A DNA stretch of 64,000 nucleotides, taken from DASUAS01 sp963841415. GTDB lineage: Bacteria > Actinomycetota > Acidimicrobiia > IMCC26256 > DASPTH01. This document shows positions 18,271 to 26,939 of the stretch, piece after piece. Each line of letters begins with the position of its first letter. The first letter of the stretch is position 1. The notes below the pieces were generated by a model. The model worked only from the letters and a program-made list of their open reading frames with translations. It was not told where the DNA came from and made no database searches. The position numbers and the translations under genes were made by a program. The stretch is taken from contig CAWJCN010000003.1 in the NCBI GenBank assembly GCA_963841415.1, positions 744,001-808,000 on the forward strand, in the 5' to 3' direction.

Positions 18271-18597
18271 ATGGCCACCCTGCCTGCCGAATTCGCCGAC
18301 CTCGAGCCGTTCAGCGACTGGTGCCTCGAGTTCGAGCGCGAGCGCTACGCCAAGCGGCTCGCGAGCTCGATGGACGAGATGCAGTCGTTCTACGACGCCG
18401 CGTTCCCGCGGCTCGAGGCGGCGATGGAGTACCTCGACCGCTTCGGTCTCGACGCCCTCCCGGAAGACGCGCGTCACCTCCTCTGGCTCTGCTACTCGTT
18501 GGTGAACGTGTCGTTTCCGGTGGAGGTGTGGCGCCAGCCATTTGTGCCCGACAGCGGCGCGGCGAGCATGGACGTCATCGTCGAGCCCGCGGTCTGA
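18271..18597 (+). CDS. Small helical partner of Rieske oxygenase (copy 1)
   Basis: 108 aa, no family I can name. Conserved with the copy at 25330: FADLEPF near the N-terminus, ERERY, SMDEMQ, FYDA, FPR, a YSL...VSF segment and a VPDSGAA...EP ending. Predicted to be mostly helical, with no Cys pattern for a ferredoxin and no signal peptide. Its ATG lies one base after the Rieske stop. Unlike classical beta subunits (~170 aa, SnoaL-like), it is shorter and unrelated in pattern, so it may be a distinct accessory subunit. Confidence 0.75.
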   Translation: MATLPAEFADLEPFSDWCLEFERERYAKRLASSMDEMQSFYDAAFPRLEAAMEYLDRFGLDALPEDARHLLWLCYSLVNVSFPVEVWRQPFVPDSGAASMDVIVEPAV

Positions 18598-18611
18598 CGC
18601 GCACCGTCGCG

Positions 18612-19001
18612 ATGGAGATGGAGGAGTCGGAACCGCTGCGCCGGGCGTACGCGATGCGCCGGTCGGTGCTCGGCGACGAGTACGTCGACGCGGCCACCGC
18701 AGACTCGGATCCGACCGCAGCGGCGTTCCAGGACTACCTCACGTCGACGGCATGGGGCGTGTGGGCACGCGAGGGTGCACTCTCGACGCGTGATCGCAGC
18801 CTGCTCGTCCTGGCGATGACCGCGGCGATGGGGCGCTTGGAGGAATTCCGCCTCCATGCGGGCGCCGCACCGCGGGCGGGCGTGCGCGACGCCGAGATCG
18901 ACGAGCTGCTCTTCCAGCTCGTCGCCTACTGCGGCGCGCCGGCGGGTGTTGCGGCCCGACGCGTGATCCGTGAGCTGCGCGCGGCGCGGGACGATGACTG
19001 A
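18612..19001 (+). CDS. Carboxymuconolactone decarboxylase (CMD/AhpD-like) family protein
   Basis: 129 aa from ATG 18612 (an in-frame ATG at 18618 is an alternative). The CMD domain is seen in WAREGALSTRDRSLLVLAM and EFRLHAGAAPRAGVRDAEIDELL, close to 4-carboxymuconolactone decarboxylase. No CxxC is present, so AhpD-type peroxidase activity is unlikely. In this setting it may be a ring-cleavage lactone decarboxylase. Its last codons overlap the next gene by 8 bases. Confidence 0.75.
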   Translation: MEMEESEPLRRAYAMRRSVLGDEYVDAATADSDPTAAAFQDYLTSTAWGVWAREGALSTRDRSLLVLAMTAAMGRLEEFRLHAGAAPRAGVRDAEIDELLFQLVAYCGAPAGVAARRVIRELRAARDDD

Positions 19002-19893
19002 CGTGCCGCGCGTCGGCGTCGTCGGGCTCGGCAACATGGGGAGCGCGCTGGCGAGCAACCTCGTCGGCGCGGGGAACCACGTCGTCGGCCACGACGCGGC
19101 GGGTCCCGCCCGCGTACCTGATGGCGTCACCTACGTGGAGGCGGTCGCCGACGTCGCCCGGGTCGCCGACGTCGTCGTGTGCAGCCTCCCCGACGGCGCG
19201 GTGTCGGAGCACGTCGTGAAGGAGATCATCGCCACGCCTGACCGGTGCACCACGCACGTGGTCGACACGTCGACCGTCGGCGTCGATGCGGCGCGCCGCC
19301 TCGACGAGCTGTGTGCGCGCGACGGCATCGCCTATGTCGACGCGCCCGTCTCGGGTGGGGTCGCAGGCGCCCGTGCCCGCACGCTCGCGGTGATGTACGC
19401 GGCGTCCGCCGACGCGTGCGCGCAGGTCGAGCCGGTGCTGGCCGGGCTGAGCGACCGCCGGCACCGCGTGGGCGACCGTCCCGGTCTCGCGCAGGCGATG
19501 AAGCTCGCCAACAACTTCCTCTCCGCCACCGCGCTCGCCGCGACCAGCGAGGCGATCGCGTTCGGGGTCGGCGAGGGGCTCGACATGTCGACCATGCTCG
19601 AAGTCCTCAACGGCTCGAGCGGTCGCAGCGCGGCAACCGGCGACAAGTTCCCCAACCACGTGCTGACCGGTCGCTATGCGTCGGGTTTCACCAACTCGCT
19701 CATGGCGAAGGACGTGCAGCTCTACGCGCGGGCAGTGGCCGACCGGAAGGGCGCCGACGCGTTCGGCGCGCTGACCGCGTCGGTGTGGGAGCGCTTCGCA
19801 GCCGCCGAGCCCGGCGCCGACTTCACCCGTATCTATCCCTTCGTCGCAGAGACCTCCACCATGGGGTTCGCGGCCAGCGAGGAGGAGCGATGA
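18994..19893 (+). CDS. 3-hydroxyisobutyrate dehydrogenase family NAD(P)-dependent oxidoreductase
   Basis: 299 aa beta-hydroxyacid dehydrogenase. Rossmann motif VGLGNMGSALASNL at the start, substrate-binding DAPVSGGVAGARA, and catalytic Lys in QAMKLANNFLSA. These oxidise short beta-hydroxyacids or tartronate semialdehyde. ATG 18994 overlaps the CMD gene and its own stop overlaps the TauD gene by ATGA, so the three are translated together. Confidence 0.9.
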   Translation: MTDVPRVGVVGLGNMGSALASNLVGAGNHVVGHDAAGPARVPDGVTYVEAVADVARVADVVVCSLPDGAVSEHVVKEIIATPDRCTTHVVDTSTVGVDAARRLDELCARDGIAYVDAPVSGGVAGARARTLAVMYAASADACAQVEPVLAGLSDRRHRVGDRPGLAQAMKLANNFLSATALAATSEAIAFGVGEGLDMSTMLEVLNGSSGRSAATGDKFPNHVLTGRYASGFTNSLMAKDVQLYARAVADRKGADAFGALTASVWERFAAAEPGADFTRIYPFVAETSTMGFAASEEER

Positions 19894-20720
19894 CCACGGT
19901 CAACACGAAGTTGCTCAGCGACAGCGTCGGCGCCGAGGTGCTCGACGTCGACCGCGAGCGGTTGCTGCACGACGGCACAGTGGCCGACGAGTGTCTCGAG
20001 CTCCTCGACCGCCACGGGGTGCTGGTGTTCCGCGATCTTCACCTCGACGACGAGACCCAGGTGGCGTTCAGCCGCAAGCTCGGCACGGTCGAGAAGGTCG
20101 GGCGCAAGGAGAAGACCGAGATCTTCCGCGTGACGCTCGACCCGGCGAAGAACCCCGCCGCCGACTACCTCAAGGGCACGTTCGACTGGCACATCGACGG
20201 CATGACCGACGACATCCCGATCATGGCCACCGTGCTCAGCGCGCACCAGGTGGCCACGTCGGGCGGCGACACCGAGTTCGCCAGCACCTACGCCGCCTAC
20301 GACGACCTCTCCGACGCCGAGAAGGAGCGGGCGCTCGCGACGCGCGTCGTCCACTCATTCGAGGCTGCGCAGCGCCTCTCCCATCCGAACGCATCGCAGG
20401 AGGACATCGAGATGTGGAAGCGCCGACCACCGAAGACCCACCCGCTGGTGTGGAAGCACCAGAACGGTCGCCGTTCGCTCGTCCTCGGCGCGACGACCGA
20501 TCACGTCGAAGGCATGGACGCGAGCGAGGGCCGGGCCTACCTCGCCGATCTGCTCGAGCGCTCCACCGTGCCCGATCGGGTCTACCGGCACGAGTGGGCG
20601 GTGGGCGACCTCGTGATCTGGGACAACCGCGGCGTGCTGCACCGCGCGACTCGGTATGACGCGTCGTCGCCGCGTGACATGCACCGTACGACCATCGCCG
20701 GGAACGAAGCGGTCCAATGA
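19890..20720 (+). CDS. TauD/TfdA family 2-oxoglutarate-dependent dioxygenase (copy 1)
   Basis: 276 aa jelly-roll dioxygenase. Fe(II) ligands: HxD in WHIDGMTDD (about residue 100) and the distal His in RDMHRTTIAG, which also holds the Arg that binds 2-oxoglutarate. Such enzymes hydroxylate sulfonates, aryloxyacids or related substrates. ATGA overlaps on both sides put it in a tight operon with the dehydrogenase and the CMD gene. Two more TauD-type proteins occur at 41785 and 49672. Confidence 0.9.
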   Translation: MTTVNTKLLSDSVGAEVLDVDRERLLHDGTVADECLELLDRHGVLVFRDLHLDDETQVAFSRKLGTVEKVGRKEKTEIFRVTLDPAKNPAADYLKGTFDWHIDGMTDDIPIMATVLSAHQVATSGGDTEFASTYAAYDDLSDAEKERALATRVVHSFEAAQRLSHPNASQEDIEMWKRRPPKTHPLVWKHQNGRRSLVLGATTDHVEGMDASEGRAYLADLLERSTVPDRVYRHEWAVGDLVIWDNRGVLHRATRYDASSPRDMHRTTIAGNEAVQ

Positions 20721-21304
20721 GCGCGACGCCGTCGCCGCGCATCCCGCCCTTGCCGCCCGAGGAGTGGGGTGACGACGTGCGCGCGGGCATCGCCGCCTTG
20801 CGCCCGGCCGGTGCCACGCAGGAGCTGCGTCGATCGAAAGGTGGACCCAAGGGCCTGAACGTGCTCGGCACCCTCGCCCAGCACCCCACCCTGATGCAGG
20901 CGTACCACAGCTTCAACGGCCACCTGCTGTACACCAACACGTTGGAGCCTCGACAGCGGGAGTTGCTCATCCTCCGCGTGAGCGCACGGCGCGGAGCCGA
21001 GTACGAGTGGCGCCAGCACGAGTTCATCGCTCGCGAGCTCGGCTACACCGACGACGAGCTCGAGCGCATCGCCGAGGGTCCACACGCGGCCGGGTGGACG
21101 CCGCTCGAGACCGCGATGCTGCGCGCGGTCGACGAGCTCCTCGACGACGCGTACATCACCGACGGCACCTGGTCGACGCTCGCCGGCGAGTTCGACCGAC
21201 ACCAGCTCATGGACCTCGTGTTCACCGTCGGCGCGTACGACCTGCTGGCGATGGCGTTCAAGTCGTTCGGGCTCGAGGTCGACAGCGATCTGGGATCGGG
21301 TTGA
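20717..21304 (+). CDS. Carboxymuconolactone decarboxylase family protein (two-domain form)
   Basis: 195 aa of the CMD superfamily. Recognisable blocks: MQAYHSFNGHLLYTN, RQRELLILRVSARRGAEYEW and DLLAMAFKSFGLE. The Cys pair of AhpD is absent (Tyr-Glu-Trp instead), which suggests a decarboxylase, isomerase or structural role. The start ATG overlaps the TauD stop (ATGA) and the next gene follows by one base. Confidence 0.8.
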   Translation: MSATPSPRIPPLPPEEWGDDVRAGIAALRPAGATQELRRSKGGPKGLNVLGTLAQHPTLMQAYHSFNGHLLYTNTLEPRQRELLILRVSARRGAEYEWRQHEFIARELGYTDDELERIAEGPHAAGWTPLETAMLRAVDELLDDAYITDGTWSTLAGEFDRHQLMDLVFTVGAYDLLAMAFKSFGLEVDSDLGSG

Positions 21305-21305
21305 C

Positions 21306-21986
21306 GTGAGCGCCAACGGGGCTCCCGCCGAGGTACCCGCCAGCGCGACCCGACGCGAGCTCGCGGTCGCGCGGGCGCTCGACCAGGCCCGGTCGCGCGC
21401 CGAGAACCGCGTCGAGCTCTTCCTCGACGCCGCACGCGAGTTGATGAGCACCAACGCCACCGACTTCACGGTGCAGGAGGTCGTCGAGCGCTCGGGCCAG
21501 TCGCTGCGGACCTTCTACCAGTACTTCGCGGGCAAGCACGAGCTGATGCTCGCCCTGTTCGAGGAGTCGATCCAGGGCGCCGCCGACCACCTCGAGGAGC
21601 GCATCGCACCGCTCGACGATCCGCGTGAACGTCTGCGGGTGTTCTCCGTCGAGTACCTCGGCATGTGCCGGATGTCGCGACCGGGTGAACCGCCGTCGGG
21701 TCCGGCGCCGGCCATGGCCGAGTTCGCGCAGCAGCTGCTGACGTCCCATCCGAAGGAGGCGGCACACGCGTTCGCGCCGGTGGTCGAGCTCCTCGGCCGC
21801 CTGCTCGCCGACGCCGAGGCCGCCGGCGAGCTCCGGCCCGGGCTCGACCTGCAACGCATCACCGGCGTCGTGCTCCAGGCGGTGATGTTCAACGCGTTCG
21901 CGGCGTCGATCAGCGCGTCGTCACCCGACGAGGGCGGGGACGTCCTGTGGGATCTGCTGTTGCGAGGTATCACGGCCGAGAAGTGA
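21306..21986 (+). CDS. TetR family transcriptional regulator
   Basis: 226 aa from GTG 21306, one base after the CMD gene. The TetR DNA-binding domain is evident (FLDAARELMS, FTVQEVVERSGQSLRTFYQYF). The ligand domain is Ala/Leu-rich. Being the last gene of the 16159-21986 run, it may sense a pathway intermediate and control this operon or the next (22007). Confidence 0.9.
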   Translation: MSANGAPAEVPASATRRELAVARALDQARSRAENRVELFLDAARELMSTNATDFTVQEVVERSGQSLRTFYQYFAGKHELMLALFEESIQGAADHLEERIAPLDDPRERLRVFSVEYLGMCRMSRPGEPPSGPAPAMAEFAQQLLTSHPKEAAHAFAPVVELLGRLLADAEAAGELRPGLDLQRITGVVLQAVMFNAFAASISASSPDEGGDVLWDLLLRGITAEK

Positions 21987-22006
21987 GCCAGAGATCGGGG
22001 GGAGCG

Positions 22007-24010
22007 ATGACGAACACCGAAGTGAACACGGTGCGGAGCTTCTGTCGTGTGTGCACCTCCGTCTGCGGGATCCTCGTCGATGTCGACGGTGACGAGGTCG
22101 TACGCGTCCGCGGTGACCACGACAATCCACTGTCGCACGGGTACACGTGCGCCAAGGGCCGCGCGCTGCCGCGGATGCACCACCACCCCGACCGCCTCGA
22201 GCGCCCGATGCTGCGGATCGGCGGTGAGCTGCGCGCCACCACCTGGGACGCGTGTCTCGACGACCTCGGCGGACGCGTGCGCGCGGTCGTCGACGAGCAC
22301 GGACCGGCCGCGGTCGGAATCTTCTTCGGCAGCGGCAACGGCATGGACGCCGCGGGCTATCGCATGGCCCAGGCCCTGCACGCCGCGATCGGGACGCCGG
22401 CCAAGTTCAGTCCGCTCACCATCGACGGGACCGCGAAGGTGTTGATCTCCGACCTCGTGGGTGGCGCGGTCGCGCTGAGTGGGCGACCCGACTACGACCG
22501 GGCCGAGCTCGTGCTGTTCTTCGGGAGCAATCCCGTCGTGTCGCACGGGCACTCGGTCGCGATCCCCGATCCGGTGACGGCGATCCGCACACTCGCCGCT
22601 CGCGCCGAGGTGTGGGTCGTCGATCCGCGCCGTACCGAGACGGCCCGCCTCGCGACCCACCACCTCGCGCCGCGCCCGGGTACCGACCACGCAGTGCTTG
22701 CCTTCCTCGTCCGCGAGGCGCTGCGCGGCGGCGTGCGCGCGCCCGTGGACGGACGCGTCTCCGGTGTCGCGGAGCTCGCGGCGGCGGTCGAGCCGTTCAC
22801 TCGGGAGCACGTCGCGCGCGTCGCCGACGTCGACCTCGCCGATCTCGACGCGTTGCTCGACGCGGTGCGGCGCGTCGGACGGGTCGCGGTCGACACCGGT
22901 ACCGGCATCACCATGGCCGCGTCGGCCAACGTCACGCAGTGGCTGGCCTGGGCGTTGATGATCCTCACCGACTCGATGAACCGCCCCCGTGGCTACTGGT
23001 TCCATCCCGGCTTCGGTCACCAACTCGAGTCGTTCGAGCTCCCGGTGTCGTCACCCGAAGGGTCTTTCGGACCCGGCCCTGCGAGCCGGCCCGAGACCCA
23101 AGCGTTCCTGGGTGAATGGCCGTGCGCGGTGTTACCCGACGAGATCCGCGCCGGCAACATCCGGGCGGTCCTGAACTTCGGCGGCCACCTGCTCACCGCG
23201 TTCCCCGAGGCCAACGTGCTCGAACCCGCGCTGCGGGAGCTCGAGGTGCTCGCCACCACCGAGATCATTGCCAACGACACGACCGCGCTGTCGACGCACG
23301 TGCTCCCCACGAAGGACCAGCTCGAACGGGCCGACGTGACGCTCTGGGACTTCCTGAGCCCGCGCGTCGCGGCGCAGCACACGCCCGCGGTCGTCGACGC
23401 GGTGGGTGACCGTCGCTCGAGCTGGTGGGTGATCGCCGAGCTCGGTCGCCGGCTCGGACACGAGCTCGCACCGCCGGGTGCGGACGACGACGCGATGCTG
23501 GCCCGCATCGTGAAGCGCGGGCGCTGCTCGTTCGACGACCTGGTGGCGAGCGGTTGGGTGGAGGTCGACCATGACCTCCCGGCGCCGTGGGTCGACCAGC
23601 ACGTCGAACGTCTGGGTGGGTGGCGCCTCGCGCCGACGCTGCTCGTCGACCAACTCGGCGCGCTGCGCGAACCGGAGGCGCTCGTCCTCGTGCCTCGGCG
23701 CCAGGTGCGCCACCTCAATTCGCAGTTCGGCTACCTCGACGAGGCCGCCCACGTCGTGGTGCACCCGCGCGACGCCGCCGCCGCGCACGTGGTCGACGGC
23801 GCGCCGGTCGTCGTGCGCACCGCGCACGGGGAGATCACCGGCGTCGCCAAGGTCGACGACGCCATCCGCCGGGGCGCGGTGTCGGTGCCGCACGGTCATC
23901 AGGACGTGAACGTCAACCGCCTCACCAGCAAGGACGACCTCGACCCGATCACGGGCATGGCCACGTACTCGGGGATCCCGGTGACCTTGGTGCCCGTGGA
24001 CGCCGGGTAG
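22007..24010 (+). CDS. Molybdopterin oxidoreductase (DMSO reductase/formate dehydrogenase-like)
   Basis: 667 aa. N-terminal 4Fe-4S motif FCRVCTSVCGI...YTCAKG, then long molybdopterin-binding domains (FFGSNPVVSHGHS, VVDPRRTETA) and a C-terminal molydopterin dinucleotide-binding domain (LVPRRQVRHLNSQFGY...PVVVRTAHG). No Tat signal, so a cytoplasmic enzyme. ATG 22007 follows GGGGGGA. The reaction cannot be told from sequence; family members reduce or hydroxylate organic substrates or oxidise formate. It sits between the two Rieske modules. Confidence 0.85.
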   Translation: MTNTEVNTVRSFCRVCTSVCGILVDVDGDEVVRVRGDHDNPLSHGYTCAKGRALPRMHHHPDRLERPMLRIGGELRATTWDACLDDLGGRVRAVVDEHGPAAVGIFFGSGNGMDAAGYRMAQALHAAIGTPAKFSPLTIDGTAKVLISDLVGGAVALSGRPDYDRAELVLFFGSNPVVSHGHSVAIPDPVTAIRTLAARAEVWVVDPRRTETARLATHHLAPRPGTDHAVLAFLVREALRGGVRAPVDGRVSGVAELAAAVEPFTREHVARVADVDLADLDALLDAVRRVGRVAVDTGTGITMAASANVTQWLAWALMILTDSMNRPRGYWFHPGFGHQLESFELPVSSPEGSFGPGPASRPETQAFLGEWPCAVLPDEIRAGNIRAVLNFGGHLLTAFPEANVLEPALRELEVLATTEIIANDTTALSTHVLPTKDQLERADVTLWDFLSPRVAAQHTPAVVDAVGDRRSSWWVIAELGRRLGHELAPPGADDDAMLARIVKRGRCSFDDLVASGWVEVDHDLPAPWVDQHVERLGGWRLAPTLLVDQLGALREPEALVLVPRRQVRHLNSQFGYLDEAAHVVVHPRDAAAAHVVDGAPVVVRTAHGEITGVAKVDDAIRRGAVSVPHGHQDVNVNRLTSKDDLDPITGMATYSGIPVTLVPVDAG

Positions 24011-24020
24011 CGAACGGCCG

Positions 24021-24041
24021 GATATTCAAAATAAAGTATCT
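24021..24041. promoter_or_regulatory. AT-rich imperfect inverted repeat before Rieske module 2
   Basis: GATATTCAAAATAAAGTATC has imperfect dyad symmetry (GATAtt/agTATC) and stands out in G+C-rich DNA, 22-42 bases upstream of the GTG at 24063. Likely promoter or operator of the second Rieske module. Confidence 0.45.
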
Positions 24042-24062
24042 CGGATCGCCGGGAGGTAGCAC

Positions 24063-25319
24063 GTGGTCATGTACGACAAGCCGGCTGCCGGCAGCTGGAC
24101 CGAGGCCTATCCCGAGCTGGGGACCGGACCCATCTCCTACGAGGATTCGATCTCACCGGAGTTCTACGAGCAGGAGAGGGACGCGATCTTCCGGCGCACC
24201 TGGCTCAACATCGGTAGGGTCGAGCAGGTCGCGAAGCAGGGCAGCTACTTCACGAAGGAGCTGGCGGTCTGCAACACGTCGATCGTCGTGGTGCGCGGGC
24301 AGGACGACCAGCTCCGCGCGTTCCACAACATCTGTCGCCACCGCGGCAACAAGCTCGTCTGGACCGACTACCCGAACGAAGAGGTCTCGGGGACCTGCCG
24401 GCAGTTCACGTGCAAGTACCACGGGTGGCGCTACGCGCTCGACGGCTCGCTGAGCTTCGTGCAACAGGAAGGCGAGTTCTTCGACCTCGACAAGCGCGAC
24501 TACCCGCTGGTCGAGGTCAACGTCGACGTGTGGGAAGGCTTCATCTTCGTGAACCTCGCCGACGAACCGCCGCAATCGCTGCGCGAGTTCCTCGGTGAGA
24601 TGGGCGCGATGCTCGACGGCTACCCGTTCGGCGAGCTCACCCAGGTGTTCGACTACCGCGCGGAGGTCGGCAGCAACTGGAAGCTGTTCATCGACGCCTT
24701 CCAGGAGTTCTACCACGCACCCGTTCTGCACGTGAAGCAGTCGCTTCCCGCCGTGGGCATCCCGCTCATGCAGGCCGGCTTCGAGGCCATCCACTACTCG
24801 CTTCACGGCGACCACCGCCTCGTGTCGACGTCGGGCACGCCCGGCGAGCGCGTGCCCACCGAGTTCGTGAAGCCGATCGACACGCTGTTCCGCAGCGGCC
24901 TGTTCGGCCCGTGGGACAACCCACCCGAGCGCCGCGGCCTGTTCTCGACCGGCATGAACCCGTCGGGCCGACCCGACTGGGGCCTCGACTCCTACCAGTT
25001 CTTCCCGAACTTCGTGGTCCTCGTGTGGGAGCCGGGCTGGTACCTCACATACCACTACTGGCCGCTCGGCGTCGACCGTCACCTGTTCGAAGGCAAGCTC
25101 TACTTCCGCCCACCGGCGAACGCGAGTGAACGGCTGCAGCAGGAGTTGGCGGCGGTGACGTTCAAGGAGTTCGGGCTCCAGGATGGCAACACCTTGGAGG
25201 CGACGCAGAAGATGCTGCAGGCGCGCGTCGTGACCGAGTTCCCGCTCTGCGACCAGGAGGTGCTCTGTCGTCATCTCCACCAGGTGGCCCAGGACTACGT
25301 CGCCGAGTACGGCGACTGA
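24063..25319 (+). CDS. Rieske non-heme iron oxygenase, catalytic subunit (copy 2)
   Basis: 418 aa, paralogue of the protein at 17016. Rieske ligands in CRHRGNK and CKYHGW; iron site in FIDAFQEFYHAPVLHVKQ. GTG 24063 is preceded by GGGAGG; ATG 24069 is an alternative. The central specificity region (about residues 230-300) differs most from copy 1, suggesting different substrates. It is followed 10 bases later by the paralogous ~110-aa partner and then an amidohydrolase. Confidence 0.9.
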   Translation: MVMYDKPAAGSWTEAYPELGTGPISYEDSISPEFYEQERDAIFRRTWLNIGRVEQVAKQGSYFTKELAVCNTSIVVVRGQDDQLRAFHNICRHRGNKLVWTDYPNEEVSGTCRQFTCKYHGWRYALDGSLSFVQQEGEFFDLDKRDYPLVEVNVDVWEGFIFVNLADEPPQSLREFLGEMGAMLDGYPFGELTQVFDYRAEVGSNWKLFIDAFQEFYHAPVLHVKQSLPAVGIPLMQAGFEAIHYSLHGDHRLVSTSGTPGERVPTEFVKPIDTLFRSGLFGPWDNPPERRGLFSTGMNPSGRPDWGLDSYQFFPNFVVLVWEPGWYLTYHYWPLGVDRHLFEGKLYFRPPANASERLQQELAAVTFKEFGLQDGNTLEATQKMLQARVVTEFPLCDQEVLCRHLHQVAQDYVAEYGD

Positions 25320-25329
25320 GGAAGGAGCG

Positions 25330-25662
25330 ATGATGGCGTTGCTACCCGACGAGTTCGCCGACCTCGAACCGTTCGCGTCGACGTGGGCGTTGGCCACCGA
25401 GCGCGAGCGCTACCAGGCCCGTCTCTCGAGATCGATGGACGAGATGCAGGCGTTCTACGACGCAGTGTTCCCTCGCGCCGACGCGGCGCGGAAGTACCTC
25501 GACCAATTCCCGCTCGAGGAGCTGCCGGACGACGCGACGCGTCTGCTGCATCTCCTGTACTCGTTGATCGTGGTGTCGTTCGCGGTGGAGTGCTGGAAGC
25601 AGCCGCACGTCCCCGATTCGGGTGCCGCGTACCTCGACCTCGTGCTCGAGCCGACGCCATGA
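25330..25662 (+). CDS. Small helical partner of Rieske oxygenase (copy 2)
   Basis: 110 aa, homologous along its length to the 18271 protein (LPDEFADLEPF, ERERY, SMDEMQAFYDA, FPR, VPDSGAAYLD). No recognised domain. GGAGCG precedes ATG 25330, with a second ATG at 25333. The stop overlaps the amidohydrolase start (ATGA). Repeated pairing with a Rieske alpha subunit is the main clue to function. Confidence 0.75.
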   Translation: MMALLPDEFADLEPFASTWALATERERYQARLSRSMDEMQAFYDAVFPRADAARKYLDQFPLEELPDDATRLLHLLYSLIVVSFAVECWKQPHVPDSGAAYLDLVLEPTP

Positions 25663-26939
25663 CCGCCACGATCCACGCGGGTGAGCGCGCCCGGCCGAAG
25701 GAGTACCCGGTCGTCCTCAAGGCCGACCGCATGGTCGACGTCGACGCGCGCGTCATCGTCGAGCCGGGCGTCGTCGTCGTGCAGGGGAACCACATCCGCG
25801 ACGTCTCGCCCGAGCGCCTGCCCGACGACGCCGAGGTGATGGAGCTCGGCGACGTCACGCTGCTGCCCGGCCTCATGGACATGGAGCTCAACTTCCTCAT
25901 GGGCGGCCAAGGGTCGACCATGATGAGCTCGGTCCAGGACGACCCGGCGATGAAGGTGCTGCGGGCGATTCCGGCATGCCGCAAGACACTGCTGGCCGGA
26001 TTCACGACCGTGCGGAACCTCGGCATCTTCGTGCAGACCGGCGGGTTGCTGCTCGACGTGTCGCTCATGAAGGCCGTCGACGCGGGCTTCTTCCCGGGGC
26101 CGCGGATCTACCCGTCGGGCCATGCCATCACCCCGAGCGGCGGCCACCTCGACCCGACGATGTTCCAGGGCTTCGCACCCGGGGTGCTGCCGCTCACGGT
26201 CGAGGAGGGCATCGCCGACGGCGTGAGCCAGGTGCGACGCGCGGTGCGCTACCAGATCAAGCACGGTGCCAAGCAGATCAAGGTCTGCGCGTCGGGTGGC
26301 GTGATGTCGCTCACCGGGACGCCCGGGGCACAGCACTACTCCGATGAGGAGCTGCGCGCCATCGCCGACGAGGCGCATCGGCGCGGCATGTACGTCGCCG
26401 CGCACGCTCACGGCGACGAGGGGATCCGCGCCGCGATCGAGGCGGGCATCGACTGCATCGAGCACGCGTCGCTGATGAGCGAGGAGACGCAGGTGCTGGC
26501 GCTCGAGCGCGGCACGTTCATCGTGCCGACGTCGTACCTGTCCGAGGGGATGGACGTCTCCAACGCCGCGCCCGAGTTGCAGGCCAAGGCGGCCGAGGTG
26601 TTCCCGATCGCCAAGAAGACGATCGCGCGGCTCATCGATGCGGGGGCGAAGATCGCCACGGGGACCGACGCGCCCGCGATCCCGCACGGTCAGAACTGGA
26701 AGGAGCTCTGGGCGCTCGTGCAGCGCGGGATGCGGCCGGTCGACGCCATCGCGGCGTCCACCGTCACCAGCGCGCAGCTCGTGCAGGCCGAGGGGACCCT
26801 CGGCCGGCTGGCCCCCGACCACCTGGCGGACGTCATCGCGGTGCCGGGCGACCCCACCGAGGACATCACGGTCACCGAGCACGTGCAGTTCGTGATGAAG
26901 GACGGCGTCGTCTACAAGACGCCCGCGGAATCGTCGTAG
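25659..26939 (+). CDS. Amidohydrolase family protein lacking the N-terminal HxH motif
   Basis: 426 aa of the imidazolonepropionase/Xaa-Pro dipeptidase-like amidohydrolase group. The barrel residues are present: Lys in GAKQIKVCASGG, His in AAHAHGDEGI, His in CIEHASLM, and Asp in ATGTDAPAI. However, where family members have PGLIDxHxH, this protein reads PGLMDMELNFLM, so both His metal ligands are replaced by Glu and Asn. It may be mononuclear or non-catalytic. ATGA overlap with the Rieske partner gene. Its TAG stop is followed immediately by the first of three 63-bp mini-ORF repeats. Confidence 0.8.
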   Translation: MTATIHAGERARPKEYPVVLKADRMVDVDARVIVEPGVVVVQGNHIRDVSPERLPDDAEVMELGDVTLLPGLMDMELNFLMGGQGSTMMSSVQDDPAMKVLRAIPACRKTLLAGFTTVRNLGIFVQTGGLLLDVSLMKAVDAGFFPGPRIYPSGHAITPSGGHLDPTMFQGFAPGVLPLTVEEGIADGVSQVRRAVRYQIKHGAKQIKVCASGGVMSLTGTPGAQHYSDEELRAIADEAHRRGMYVAAHAHGDEGIRAAIEAGIDCIEHASLMSEETQVLALERGTFIVPTSYLSEGMDVSNAAPELQAKAAEVFPIAKKTIARLIDAGAKIATGTDAPAIPHGQNWKELWALVQRGMRPVDAIAASTVTSAQLVQAEGTLGRLAPDHLADVIAVPGDPTEDITVTEHVQFVMKDGVVYKTPAESS

